This document shows, piece after piece, positions 1-8,355 of a stretch of DNA of 64,000 bases. The notes beneath the pieces are model-generated. The model had not been told where the DNA came from, ran no database searches, and saw nothing but the letters and a program-made list of their open reading frames with translations. The DNA is from Nitrospira sp. (lineage in GTDB: Bacteria; Nitrospirota; Nitrospiria; Nitrospirales; Nitrospiraceae). The translations under genes were made by a program, and so were the position numbers. How positions within the stretch are numbered: the stretch's first letter is position 1; every line of letters begins with the position of its first letter. The stretch spans positions 991,001 to 1,055,000 of the forward strand of contig JADJXO010000001.1 in the NCBI GenBank assembly GCA_016715825.1. The letters are read 5' to 3'.

Positions 1-671
1 ATCTGACGAGTCGAGAATTCTTACGATTTTACGGACACCTTTTTGGACTCTTGGGGCGTACGCTTGAAAAACGCATTGATGAGTTGCTGGAGCTGGTCGG
101 CATGACCCATGCGCGCGACCTACAATTACGAAAGTTCTCAAAGGGCATGTTGCAGCGGGTCGGGATCGCCCAGGCTATGATCAATGATCCTGAGTTGGTC
201 ATCTTGGATGAGCCGATGTCCGGGCTCGATCCGATTGGGAGAAAAGAAGTGCGAGATCTAATTCTTCGCCTCAAGGAGACTGGCAAGACCGTGATGTTCA
301 GTTCACACATCCTTCACGATGCGGAGCTGCTGTGTGATCGTGTGGCTATGATCATGAAGGGAAAACTCGTCGCGTGTGGACTGGTGTCTGAATTGATCGA
401 CCACGGAACAACGCAAGAAGTAGAAATGGTCGTGGATCGACTCTCTCCCGAGGGTGTCGAACAGCTACGGCCCTTCACGCTCAAAACCGTGCTTCATGGA
501 GAGCGCGTGGTTGCAACATTGGCCAGTCAGAGGCACGTCGATGACGCGTTGGAAGTCATCAGATCACACCAGGCCAAACTCGTGTCTCTTCTTCCTCATA
601 AAGCATCGCTCGAGGATCTGTTCATTCGTAAGGCGAAGGGAGTGCATCATGTGACAGAGGTTCCTGCATGA
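1..671 (+). CDS. ABC transporter ATP-binding subunit (3' part, truncated by window edge)
   Basis: The reading frame is open from the left edge of the window, so the N-terminus with the Walker A loop lies outside it. Visible parts are the Q-loop to signature region (signature FSKGM, a variant of LSGGQ), Walker B VILDEP, the D-loop SGLD and the switch histidine in SSHIL. The roughly 100 residues after that match the C-terminal extension of CcmA/NatA-type exporters. The stop overlaps the next gene by 4 bp (ATGA), so the two are translationally coupled and form one exporter. The substrate is unknown. Family assignment is firm; the drug, polysaccharide or NatAB-type role is not. Confidence 0.93.
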   Translation, partial: LTSREFLRFYGHLFGLLGRTLEKRIDELLELVGMTHARDLQLRKFSKGMLQRVGIAQAMINDPELVILDEPMSGLDPIGRKEVRDLILRLKETGKTVMFSSHILHDAELLCDRVAMIMKGKLVACGLVSELIDHGTTQEVEMVVDRLSPEGVEQLRPFTLKTVLHGERVVATLASQRHVDDALEVIRSHQAKLVSLLPHKASLEDLFIRKAKGVHHVTEVPA

Positions 672-1429
672 AAGTGATCTCGATTGCGCTCAACACGTTC
701 CGTGAAAATCTCAGAGATAAACTGCTCTACAACTTGTTAATCTTCGCGCTCCTCATGATCGGAAGCTCGCTGATCTTGATGCGCTTGACGCTGGGAGAAT
801 TTCATCGGCTGATTTTGGATATCGGACTGGGCAGCATCAACTTCTTCGGAGTCTTGATCGCCATCTTCGTAGGAATCGGTCTTGTCAGCAGGGAAATTGA
901 GAAGAAAACCATCTATACGATCGTTTCAAAACCGGTCGCTCGCTTTCAGTTTCTTCTCGGCAAGTATGTAGGTCTCAGCCTGACACTTCTCATCAATACC
1001 GCGATCATGGCTGGTGGATTGCTGGTCGTCCTCTATGTGCAAGAGGTTCCGATCCATGCCGTGCTTTTCAAAGCGCTGGGCCTGATCGTCGTAGAGTTTA
1101 TGGTCATCACAGCTGTCGCGCTGCTGTTTTCGACATTCTCAAGCGCCACGTTCAGTGCCATTTTTACCTTGGCTCTGTATGTGATCGGCCACCTCACACC
1201 TGACCTCAAGGCGTTCGGCGAAAAGATGGGGGGACTGGGGAAAACGATCGTGGAAGGGATGTATTACGTCCTGCCGAACCTCGACCGTTTCAACCTCAAA
1301 GGGCATGTCACCCATCAGATCGACGTACCGACAGGAGATCTGTTTGTGATTGGTCTTTATGGGATAGCCTACACCGCCTTCCTTCTCACCCTTGCTTCCG
1401 TCATCTTCCAACGGCGGGATTTTCGCTAA
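668..1429 (+). CDS. ABC-2 type transporter permease
   Basis: A 253-residue integral membrane protein that starts inside the stop of the ATPase gene. About six hydrophobic segments are visible: near residues 20-45, 50-75, 98-122, 130-155, 158-175 and 225-248. The loop containing SREIEKKTIYTIVSKPV after the second segment is typical of ABC-2 permeases (the EFxxGT-like stretch seen in NatB/ABC-2 proteins). It presumably dimerises and is powered by the upstream ATPase for export across the inner membrane. The substrate cannot be told from sequence. No terminator is obvious in the 57 bp before the convergent ilvD. Confidence 0.9.
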   Translation: MKVISIALNTFRENLRDKLLYNLLIFALLMIGSSLILMRLTLGEFHRLILDIGLGSINFFGVLIAIFVGIGLVSREIEKKTIYTIVSKPVARFQFLLGKYVGLSLTLLINTAIMAGGLLVVLYVQEVPIHAVLFKALGLIVVEFMVITAVALLFSTFSSATFSAIFTLALYVIGHLTPDLKAFGEKMGGLGKTIVEGMYYVLPNLDRFNLKGHVTHQIDVPTGDLFVIGLYGIAYTAFLLTLASVIFQRRDFR

Positions 1430-1486
1430 CGACGACAGAGGCCGCGCTGTGTCACATCTCGTGAGCGTACTACCAGGGTTCCTCCA

Positions 1487-3166
1487 TCATGTCGTAATAG
1501 CGCCTTCGGATGCGGAGGACACATGCCTTGCATATTTTCCCATCACCCCTGTGGTATAGCGCGGAATAGGAAACTTGACCTTCTTGAGTCGAGCGCTGAT
1601 TTCTTTTTGTGATACCGCCACATCTAATCGACGCTTGACGATATCAAAGGTAATAATGTCACCGGTCTTCACAGCAGCGATCGGGCCTCCCTTGACCGCT
1701 TCAGGAGCAACATGCCCGGCCATCAATCCATGCGTTGCACCGGAGAACCGACCATCAGTCAGCAACGCAACTGAGTCGCCGAGCCCGGCTCCCACGATGG
1801 CTGCGGTCACGCCCAACATTTCCCGCATGCCAGGGCCCCCAGCCGGGCCTTCGTACCGAATCACCACGACGTCGCCAGGCTTTATGTGACCGGCCTTTAC
1901 TGCCACAAATGCATCTTCCTCTCGATCATAGACTTTTGCCGGCCCTTGAAACTTGGTCATCGAATGGCCGGCCACCTTCACCACACAGCCTTCCGGTGCC
2001 AAATTTCCTTTCAGAATCACAAGCCCACCAGTTGACTTGATCGGGTGGGTGAGGGGACGCAAGACTTGTTGACCTGGTGTTTCATTGGCGGTCGAGGCTT
2101 CTTCACCAATCGTTCGTCCCGTCACTGTCGGTTGAGCACCATGGAGGAGTCCGGCATCAAGTAGTCGCTTCGCGACCAAGGTCGTGCCGCCTGCGGCAAA
2201 AAGATCCGCCGCGACATACTGGCCTCCTGGTTTCAGGTCAGCCAGAAGAGGGACCTTTCGATTGATCTTGTCAAAATCGTCAATGCTGAGTTTGATTCCC
2301 GACTCGCGAGCGATGGCGAGCAAATGTAGCACGGCATTCGTCGACCCTCCGGTGGTGGCGACGGCAGCAATGGCATTCTCCAGCGACTTCCGTGTGATGA
2401 TCTGGCGCGGACGGAGATTCTGTTTGACGAGATTCATCACCATCTGGCCGCACTCAAATGCCACATCATCTTTTCGGCCATCCATGGCAGGAACCCCGTT
2501 ACGACCCATCGGTGAAATGCCCAGAAATTCAAACGCAATGGCCATCGTATTGGCAGTGAACTGTCCCCCACAGGCCCCAGGCCCAGGACAGGCATGGTCT
2601 TCCAAGTCTTTGAGCTCGGCATCGGTCATCTTTCCGGACGCATGTTTGCCGACGGCTTCAAAGACATCCTGAATCGTGACGTCATGCCCCTGAAACTGTC
2701 CCGGCATAATCGACCCGCCGTACAGCATGAGCGACGGAAGATTCAAGCGCGCGAGTGCCATGACGGTCCCAGGAATCGTCTTGTCACAACCAGATAGTGC
2801 GACGACCGCATCAAACATGTGCCCACGTGCAACAAGCTCGATCGAATCTGCAATGACCTCTCGGCTGATTAAAGAGGCTTTCATTCCTTCGGTCCCCATC
2901 GAAATCCCATCCGAAACAGCAATGGTATTGTATTCGATCGGGGTTCCACCAGCTGCTCGAATACCGGCTTTCACTCGCTCAGCAAGCCGCCGTAAATGAA
3001 AATTACAAGGCATCACCTCGATCCAGGTGTTGGCGACACCGACCAGCGGTTTGGTGAGGTCGTCGTCCGTAAACCCCACAGCCTTCAGCATGGCCCTCGC
3101 CGGGGCACGTCCCGGGCCGATTAACAAATCGTGGCTCTTGAGCTTCGCGTCATCTTGTTTGCGCAT
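1487..3166 (-). CDS. ilvD: Dihydroxy-acid dehydratase
   Basis: Catalyses dehydration of 2,3-dihydroxy-isovalerate and 2,3-dihydroxy-3-methylvalerate to the 2-oxo acids, the third common step of valine and isoleucine synthesis. The 559-residue length is normal for the family. Hallmarks are the PCNFHL cysteine near residue 54, SGCDKT, the CPGPGACGG cluster ligand segment, the GGSTNA loop, PGGPGMREM and TDGRFSG. Together these give the Fe-S/Mg-binding IlvD/Edd fold. It sits 18 bp after the stop of the periplasmic protein gene on the same strand, so read-through is possible, though the functions are unrelated. No strong Shine-Dalgarno sequence precedes the ATG; the start is supported by the family N-terminus. 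Confidence 0.97.
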   Translation of the reverse strand: MRKQDDAKLKSHDLLIGPGRAPARAMLKAVGFTDDDLTKPLVGVANTWIEVMPCNFHLRRLAERVKAGIRAAGGTPIEYNTIAVSDGISMGTEGMKASLISREVIADSIELVARGHMFDAVVALSGCDKTIPGTVMALARLNLPSLMLYGGSIMPGQFQGHDVTIQDVFEAVGKHASGKMTDAELKDLEDHACPGPGACGGQFTANTMAIAFEFLGISPMGRNGVPAMDGRKDDVAFECGQMVMNLVKQNLRPRQIITRKSLENAIAAVATTGGSTNAVLHLLAIARESGIKLSIDDFDKINRKVPLLADLKPGGQYVAADLFAAGGTTLVAKRLLDAGLLHGAQPTVTGRTIGEEASTANETPGQQVLRPLTHPIKSTGGLVILKGNLAPEGCVVKVAGHSMTKFQGPAKVYDREEDAFVAVKAGHIKPGDVVVIRYEGPAGGPGMREMLGVTAAIVGAGLGDSVALLTDGRFSGATHGLMAGHVAPEAVKGGPIAAVKTGDIITFDIVKRRLDVAVSQKEISARLKKVKFPIPRYTTGVMGKYARHVSSASEGAITT

Positions 3167-3184
3167 GGTGTTTGGTACTCAACT

Positions 3185-3850
3185 TTAATGGACGGACATG
3201 TTACTTGGTGGTGTAGGGGATGTGCCTGGGTCACGTGGGTTCTGACCGTGTGGGTTGGTCCCATGAGGATTCCCTCCGTGCGGGTTTCCACCATGCGGAT
3301 ACGCGCCATACGACATACCCCCTCCATGATGCGCTCCCGCACCTTTGTGCTGCTGCATCACCTTGTCATGTTCAGACTTCTCTTTCTCACGTTGCTCGGG
3401 TGTCAACACGGCCATCACATCACGCCGCATCTTGATAGCGGTCATGCGCAGTCCGACCTGGAGGTCTTTGCTCTGCCTCAGCTTTGCTTCAATCGCACTG
3501 AGATCGCCGTTCTCGTCATCCGTCAATGATTTTAATTCGCGTTCGGCAATTTTGATCTCAGCTTCGGTCTTGATACGAATGCGGTCCAGATTCAGTTGCA
3601 CCTCCTTGAGCTTTGCAATCTGATCGGCCGTGAGCCCGATATCCTTTTCATGCTTGAGCAGATGGCGGATGAGATGGCCCGTCCCACTATGCATCACGCC
3701 TTTGCCATAGCCATGTTCCCCACCGACACCGTATGCACTTCCCGTATGGCCATAGCCCGGATCATTCGCCCATGAGTTGGGGACACTCCCTATCAGGAGA
3801 CCAACCGAAGCTATCGCAACGACAGCGGTCGTTTTGGCTACAGACATCAT
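3185..3850 (-). CDS. Spy/CpxP-like LTxxQ periplasmic protein with His/Gly-rich tail
   Basis: A 221-residue protein. The ATG at 3850 was chosen because AAGGAGG lies 5 nt upstream; it gives a clean signal peptide (hydrophobic core VVAIASVGLLIGS, likely cleavage after SWA). The mature part is helical and carries two LTxxQ motifs (LTADQ near residue 70 and LTPEQ near 150), the signature of Spy/CpxP/zinc-resistance-associated proteins. These bind unfolded envelope proteins or metals. The last 50 residues are His/Gly/Asn/Pro-rich with repeated NPHG units, which suggests metal binding. The exact role is unknown. It lies between a DnaJ gene and ilvD, and a stress link with the chaperone is plausible. 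Confidence 0.8.
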   Translation of the reverse strand: MMSVAKTTAVVAIASVGLLIGSVPNSWANDPGYGHTGSAYGVGGEHGYGKGVMHSGTGHLIRHLLKHEKDIGLTADQIAKLKEVQLNLDRIRIKTEAEIKIAERELKSLTDDENGDLSAIEAKLRQSKDLQVGLRMTAIKMRRDVMAVLTPEQREKEKSEHDKVMQQHKGAGAHHGGGMSYGAYPHGGNPHGGNPHGTNPHGQNPRDPGTSPTPPSNMSVH

Positions 3851-3939
3851 GAAATCCTCCTTGGTTGAGACACTCTGGTCAAAAGCTTGCCATAGTGAGC
3901 TATGCAACGCAAGCGAACCCCTTTGACTCACTCCCAGGA

Positions 3940-4992
3940 TTAGCGCCGCCGAGCGGTATCGAGAATGTCCGTGCGCGGATCTGGATGCCGTTGCTTGCTC
4001 AAACGTTCGTAGAGAACCCGATCTTCTTCGCTCACGCTCGTCGGCATCACAATCTGTAAAGCGAGGAAAAGATCTCCGTACGCACCCGTTGCAACCGGTA
4101 GTCCCTTTCCTTTCAGCCGCAATCTGCTATCGGCCTTGCTACCAGCCGGCACTTTGACCTTGACAGGCTCAGTTAAGGTTGGAGCGGTGACCTCCGCTCC
4201 GAGTGCGGCCTCCCATGGATAGACCGGAAGGGTGGCATGCAAATCAGAGCCCTGCTGACGGAAAATCGGATCGGGGAGAATGCTCACGTGGAGATACAAG
4301 TCACCCCGCTTTCCACTATAGGCACCGGGCTGGCCCTTTCCCGCAACTCTTACGCGAGTTCCATCTTGAACACCTGCAGGGATTCTCACTTCTATGGTCT
4401 TGTGCTGCATCGTTGTTCCACTCCCATGACAGGTCGTGCACGATTGCCCTCGCAAACGCCCACTCCCGACGCAGGTCGAGCAGGTTTGCGGCTCACGGAG
4501 CGTCACACGCTTCGTGACACCCGTCAACACTTCACGCAACGCCAGCTGAACATCGGTCTCGAGGTCCTCGCCCGGTGGGCTAAGATCGTCACGTTCGGCA
4601 GTCCTACGTCCGCGGTTCCCGAAGAGATTCTCAAAGAAATCCGAAAAGGGCTCGTTTCCGCCGCTGCCCTGACCGCGGGAATCTTGATCGGACCCCCAAG
4701 GCCCGCTGGCCCCTCGCGTCCAGGCCTGTTGACGCGCATTATTAAAGTTCTGCGCTTGCTCCCAATCTGTTCCGTACTGGTCGTATTTCTTACGTTTGTC
4801 GGGGTCGGACAGTACTTCCTGGGCCTCATTCAGTTCCTTAAACTTCTTCTCCATCTCAGCCTTCTTGGCTCCGGTGTGAAGGTCGGGATGGTATTGGCGG
4901 GCTAAACGGCGGAATGCCTTTTTAATATCGTCAGCAGAGGCAGTTCGAGGAACGCCGAGGGTTTTGTAGTAGTCGCGTGGGGCAGTCGCCAT
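3940..4992 (-). CDS. DnaJ-family co-chaperone with reduced zinc finger
   Basis: A 350-residue Hsp40. The J-domain is at residues 7-73 with the HPD motif at 35-37, followed by a Gly/Phe-type linker (about 90-130) and a C-terminal substrate-binding domain (about 140-335). Between them is a short cysteine segment with only two CxxCxGxG-like motifs (cysteines near 171, 174, 185 and 188) instead of the four of canonical DnaJ. It is therefore intermediate between DnaJ and the zinc-less CbpA. It should stimulate DnaK ATPase and deliver clients. It is on the same strand as the thiolase upstream (about 95 bp) and the Spy-like gene downstream. No dnaK or grpE lies nearby. Confidence 0.9.
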   Translation of the reverse strand: MATAPRDYYKTLGVPRTASADDIKKAFRRLARQYHPDLHTGAKKAEMEKKFKELNEAQEVLSDPDKRKKYDQYGTDWEQAQNFNNARQQAWTRGASGPWGSDQDSRGQGSGGNEPFSDFFENLFGNRGRRTAERDDLSPPGEDLETDVQLALREVLTGVTKRVTLREPQTCSTCVGSGRLRGQSCTTCHGSGTTMQHKTIEVRIPAGVQDGTRVRVAGKGQPGAYSGKRGDLYLHVSILPDPIFRQQGSDLHATLPVYPWEAALGAEVTAPTLTEPVKVKVPAGSKADSRLRLKGKGLPVATGAYGDLFLALQIVMPTSVSEEDRVLYERLSKQRHPDPRTDILDTARRR

Positions 4993-5087
4993 AACTATTC
5001 GCCATCCGACCGAACCAAGAAGAAAAACCCGACAGATACGGACTGAGCTTACGGAGTGTCGAAACGGTTTGCAAGAGCCGAGTGGGT

Positions 5088-6023
5088 CTAATGAGGCGTC
5101 GAGACCTTGGCTTTGGCCATCAGCTTACAATACGAGCAGGTGTCTGCCGTCGTTGGTTGGCCACAAAGGGAGCACGGGTGCAACCTGGAGCGGTCCCTAT
5201 CACTCATCCTTGTGGATGAGTCAGCCTTTCGTTGCTTTTCGAGAAAACCCCAGTAAAACATTTGCTTGGTACCGGGCGACTCCGTTTCCAACCGGTTCAA
5301 GACCTCTTTATAAACAAGCGTACGGGCCCCTTGAGCCATGGGGCATTCCTCAACGACATACTCGATCCGATTCACAACACAATATGCCGCCAATTCACGC
5401 TCGGTCAATCGATACAACGGTTTCACTTTTTTGGCGAATCCATCGAGGGAAGCGGGGAGACTCGGACCTTGCTTCTCAAGATATTCATCCTGCCAGTGCA
5501 GCACGTTGCCGAGGAGCCTGGCTGCCTCGTCGTCCAAGTTATGCCCGGTTGCCATCACATCGTACCCATGTTGAAGGGCAGCGTGGTTGAATTGATACCG
5601 TTTAATTGTCCCACAGGTCGAACATGTTGGACGATGAACGATCATGGCGAGCTCACGGATGCCAGCTCCTTCTTCACGCTCTACGGTATGGATATGCACC
5701 ACTGCACCATGGGCCGCCGCCACTGTTTCAGCAAAATGCACGACTTTCTTATGAGACGACTCGGAATAGCCACCAATGCCAAGATTCACATACAACGCAT
5801 CAGCCTTATATCCCAACTTCAACAGAAGATCCCACAAGGCCAAACTATCCTTGCCGCCGGACACAGCGACAAGAATACGGTGTTCTCTCGCAAACATATC
5901 CTGAGACCGAATCGCTTTTCCAACCTGGTCTTGCACGAAAGTGTTAAAGCATTGCTTGCAGAATGCGGCATTGTGACGAGGCAATTTCATCACTGCTTTG
6001 GTTTTGCACTTTGTGCAGTTCAT
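5088..6023 (-). CDS. TtuA/TtcA-family tRNA 2-thiolation ATP pyrophosphatase
   Basis: A 311-residue PP-loop enzyme. An N-terminal zinc ribbon has CxxC pairs near residues 3-6 and 22-25, then the PP-loop SGGKDS (about 55-60), an internal CSTCGT pair that with a later cysteine can hold an Fe-S cluster, GHNLDDEA, and a C-terminal CxxC...CxxC ribbon. This architecture is that of TtuA/NcsA/TtcA proteins, which adenylate and thiolate a tRNA uridine or cytidine. Which tRNA position is modified cannot be decided here. The ATG at 6023 gives the family N-terminus; a GTG at 6071 in the same frame would add 16 atypical residues. No good ribosome site precedes either. Confidence 0.87.
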   Translation of the reverse strand: MNCTKCKTKAVMKLPRHNAAFCKQCFNTFVQDQVGKAIRSQDMFAREHRILVAVSGGKDSLALWDLLLKLGYKADALYVNLGIGGYSESSHKKVVHFAETVAAAHGAVVHIHTVEREEGAGIRELAMIVHRPTCSTCGTIKRYQFNHAALQHGYDVMATGHNLDDEAARLLGNVLHWQDEYLEKQGPSLPASLDGFAKKVKPLYRLTERELAAYCVVNRIEYVVEECPMAQGARTLVYKEVLNRLETESPGTKQMFYWGFLEKQRKADSSTRMSDRDRSRLHPCSLCGQPTTADTCSYCKLMAKAKVSTPH

Positions 6024-6228
6024 AGTGGTTGATGATACGGGGAGCGCAAGGCCAATTGCAAATAGTGACACATCGCCTTGAGGCTCACGGAAGGTGCGCT
6101 TGGCGGGTTGGAAACCGGATCCGACGGGATATCACGAAACTTCTTGAGCGATTGACGATAGAAAGACAATCCGTTATGAACAAGAGAAACACTACGGTCG
6201 CTCTAGGAGAGTGGGTAACTAGACAGAT

Positions 6229-6257
6229 TTGACAGTTTACATAATATTTATTATCAG
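6229..6257 (+). promoter_or_regulatory. Candidate sigma-70 promoter with AT-rich inverted repeat
   Basis: A perfect TTGACA (6229-6234) is followed after exactly 17 nt by TATCAG (6252-6257). The spacer holds an AT-only inverted repeat, ATAATA-TT-TATTAT (6241-6254). The ATG of the next gene is only 3 nt after the proposed -10, so if used this promoter would give a leaderless transcript or imply a later start codon. The inverted repeat could instead be an operator. Prediction only. Confidence 0.35.
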
Positions 6258-6260
6258 AAC

Positions 6261-6893
6261 ATGACATTCGAACTACTTGGCCGCGTTCACAAAGAGCTTT
6301 CCATCACCGGTCAGGCCTTTTACGAAACCGTGCTCGCCATCTCCGAGCTGGTTAACAGGAAAGTTCAAATTATCCGTCTACACTCGCACGCTTCGACATT
6401 ACTGAAACAAATAGATGCGGTCACAGGTCGGCTTGGTCAGCAAATCGTCACACGGGTGTCCGATCGACTGCTCGAAAAGCCCACAGTTGATTCAGGTGTC
6501 AGCATGATCGACGAGCTGCTGAGCAACGCAATGACCGAAGTTCAACAGCTAAAAACCTTCCTCGTCCGGATCGACACACAAATACGAGAACTCAAACTTG
6601 AAGCGATTCATCAAGATCTACTGGCATTTCAGCGCGATCTCACGCTTCGATCAAGCGGTATTGAGCGGATTATCGTGACCCGTAGTGCGGTGGCAACACA
6701 GGAACCTTTGGGTGCACTTCCCTATTCTGCCTCCGCACACGTCGCGACCGTACTCCGAGGGCCTTTTCTCTTGGCCCCCGATAAAAATCTCCTCTTGCGT
6801 CCCGGTGATATCGTCATCCTGATCGGCGGTCAGGCAGAACTGGACAAGCTCACGACATGGTTCACCAGCCAACGACCCCTTACGCCTTCTTAA
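6261..6893 (+). CDS. TrkA-C (RCK_C) domain protein with helical N-terminus
   Basis: A 210-residue soluble protein. Residues 1-130 are predicted mostly helical, with heptad-like spacing reminiscent of PhoU-type bundles, but no motif is certain. Residues about 135-205 have the TrkA-C pattern: a beta strand ERIIVTRS, then VLRG, a LLRPGDIVILIGG strand-turn-strand, and a final helix DKLTTWF. TrkA-C domains bind small ligands such as cyclic dinucleotides or nucleotides and gate cation transport. No channel gene is adjacent, so the partner is unknown. It is followed 60 bp later by the HtrA protease on the same strand. Shine-Dalgarno is weak. Confidence 0.65.
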   Translation: MTFELLGRVHKELSITGQAFYETVLAISELVNRKVQIIRLHSHASTLLKQIDAVTGRLGQQIVTRVSDRLLEKPTVDSGVSMIDELLSNAMTEVQQLKTFLVRIDTQIRELKLEAIHQDLLAFQRDLTLRSSGIERIIVTRSAVATQEPLGALPYSASAHVATVLRGPFLLAPDKNLLLRPGDIVILIGGQAELDKLTTWFTSQRPLTPS

Positions 6894-6952
6894 ACACAAT
6901 CAGCAGAGCAGGTAGTAGGCACACCCACGACGATCGGATACAATAGCGGGCG

Positions 6953-8350
6953 ATGATCATGCGTACATCCCGTTCAAGGCGAGTCAGGCAATTCCTATTC
7001 TCCACCGCCTCAATTCTTCTTTTTGTCACCTTAGAAACGCGGCATGCCGAAGCATTCTCAGCTGAATCACCTGGCATTCGCATGCTCGAAGAGATTCAAA
7101 CGGTCATTACCGAATTAGCAGAAGAGACCAAGCACTCCGTCGTCAACCTCTTTCCAATCACTGGTGGTGGCAGATCCCGGGAAGCCCCAGGCGAACGCAT
7201 GCCAAATGCGTCAGGCTCCGGTTCTGGTGTGATCGTCGACCAGGACGGTCATATCGTGACGAACAACCATGTCGTCGGCGATGCCACCGAGATTGAAGTA
7301 CGGCTCTCCGACAAGACACAACTCATCGCTCACGTGGTCGGAAAAGATCCGGACACGGACTTGGCTCTGCTCAAGGTATCGGCAGGCAGACCGCTCACCA
7401 GTGCGCGGTTCGGGGATTCGACAGGGGTCAAGGTGGGCCAGTGGGTACTGGCCGTCGGAAATCCTTTCGGGCTGGACCAGACCGTGACCCTTGGTGTCGT
7501 CAGCGGTATTGGTCGTGAAAACATCAATCTCTCACGCTATGAAAATTTCATTCAGACCGACGCTTCTATCAACCCTGGTAATTCAGGAGGTCCGCTTTTT
7601 AACCTTCGTGGCGAGGTGATTGGGATCAATACGGCGATCATCAATTTTGCGCAAGGGATCGGCTTCGCGATCCCATCAAACATGGCCAAGCAGGTCATTG
7701 AACAACTGCTCACCAAAGGAAAAGTCGTACGAGGATGGCTCGGCGTCGGCATCCAGCCGTTGACCTCTGAGTTGGCCAAGAAATTCGGTGTCACGGAAGG
7801 CGGCGGGGTACTGGTCAATGAAGTATTCGAGAGGGATCCTGCAGCGCTCGCCGGAATTCAGCCTGGTGATGTCATCGTTCGCATCAATGGCGTCGTGGTC
7901 GATTCTCCCAACAAACTCTCTCGACTAATCGGAACACTCGCTCCAGGCGCAACATCTCAGATCGAAGTTGTTCGAGACTTGAAGCATCTACTTCTCGATA
8001 TTCCACTGACCGAACGACCTGATAATCCAGTTCTGGCATCCATTCCTCGAATAGAGAAGTTGGAGAACACACTCGGTCTCGAGGTTCAGGAATCGACCGC
8101 TGATCTCGTGGAAAAGTTCAGACTCCGTCAGTCGAAGGGCGTGATCATCACCAAGGTCGAGCCAAACAGCCTAGCGCAAGCCGAGGGGCTTCGAGAAGGT
8201 GACCTGATCATAGAGGTCAACAGGACTGATGTGTCCTCCTTGGGGGAATTTACGTCTACAATTTCTCAATCTCGACGAGGTGATGCCCTCTTGCTCCGCG
8301 TGCTCCGAGAAAGCCACGCGTTTTATGTCGTCCTCAAACCAATCAACTGA
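6953..8350 (+). CDS. HtrA/DegP-family periplasmic serine protease, two PDZ domains
   Basis: A 465-residue protein. The N-terminus has a basic stretch and a hydrophobic segment (about 13-28), consistent with a signal peptide or membrane anchor. The trypsin-like domain carries the full catalytic triad: His106 in TNNHVV, Asp136 in DTDLALL and Ser211 in GNSGGP. Two PDZ domains follow (about 260-350 and 375-460) with GVLV/GVIITKV-type carboxylate-binding loops. The role is envelope protein quality control, degrading or refolding misfolded periplasmic proteins. Two PDZs make it DegP/DegQ-like rather than DegS-like. Its stop lies 5 bp from the convergent EF-G-like gene. Confidence 0.94.
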   Translation: MIMRTSRSRRVRQFLFSTASILLFVTLETRHAEAFSAESPGIRMLEEIQTVITELAEETKHSVVNLFPITGGGRSREAPGERMPNASGSGSGVIVDQDGHIVTNNHVVGDATEIEVRLSDKTQLIAHVVGKDPDTDLALLKVSAGRPLTSARFGDSTGVKVGQWVLAVGNPFGLDQTVTLGVVSGIGRENINLSRYENFIQTDASINPGNSGGPLFNLRGEVIGINTAIINFAQGIGFAIPSNMAKQVIEQLLTKGKVVRGWLGVGIQPLTSELAKKFGVTEGGGVLVNEVFERDPAALAGIQPGDVIVRINGVVVDSPNKLSRLIGTLAPGATSQIEVVRDLKHLLLDIPLTERPDNPVLASIPRIEKLENTLGLEVQESTADLVEKFRLRQSKGVIITKVEPNSLAQAEGLREGDLIIEVNRTDVSSLGEFTSTISQSRRGDALLLRVLRESHAFYVVLKPIN

Positions 8351-8355
8351 CTTCT

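Noticed and set aside
3131..3529. 132-residue plus-strand frame over the Spy-like gene
   Set aside because: Antisense to a gene with signal peptide and LTxxQ motifs; His/Cys-rich content reflects the reverse of the NPHG repeat.
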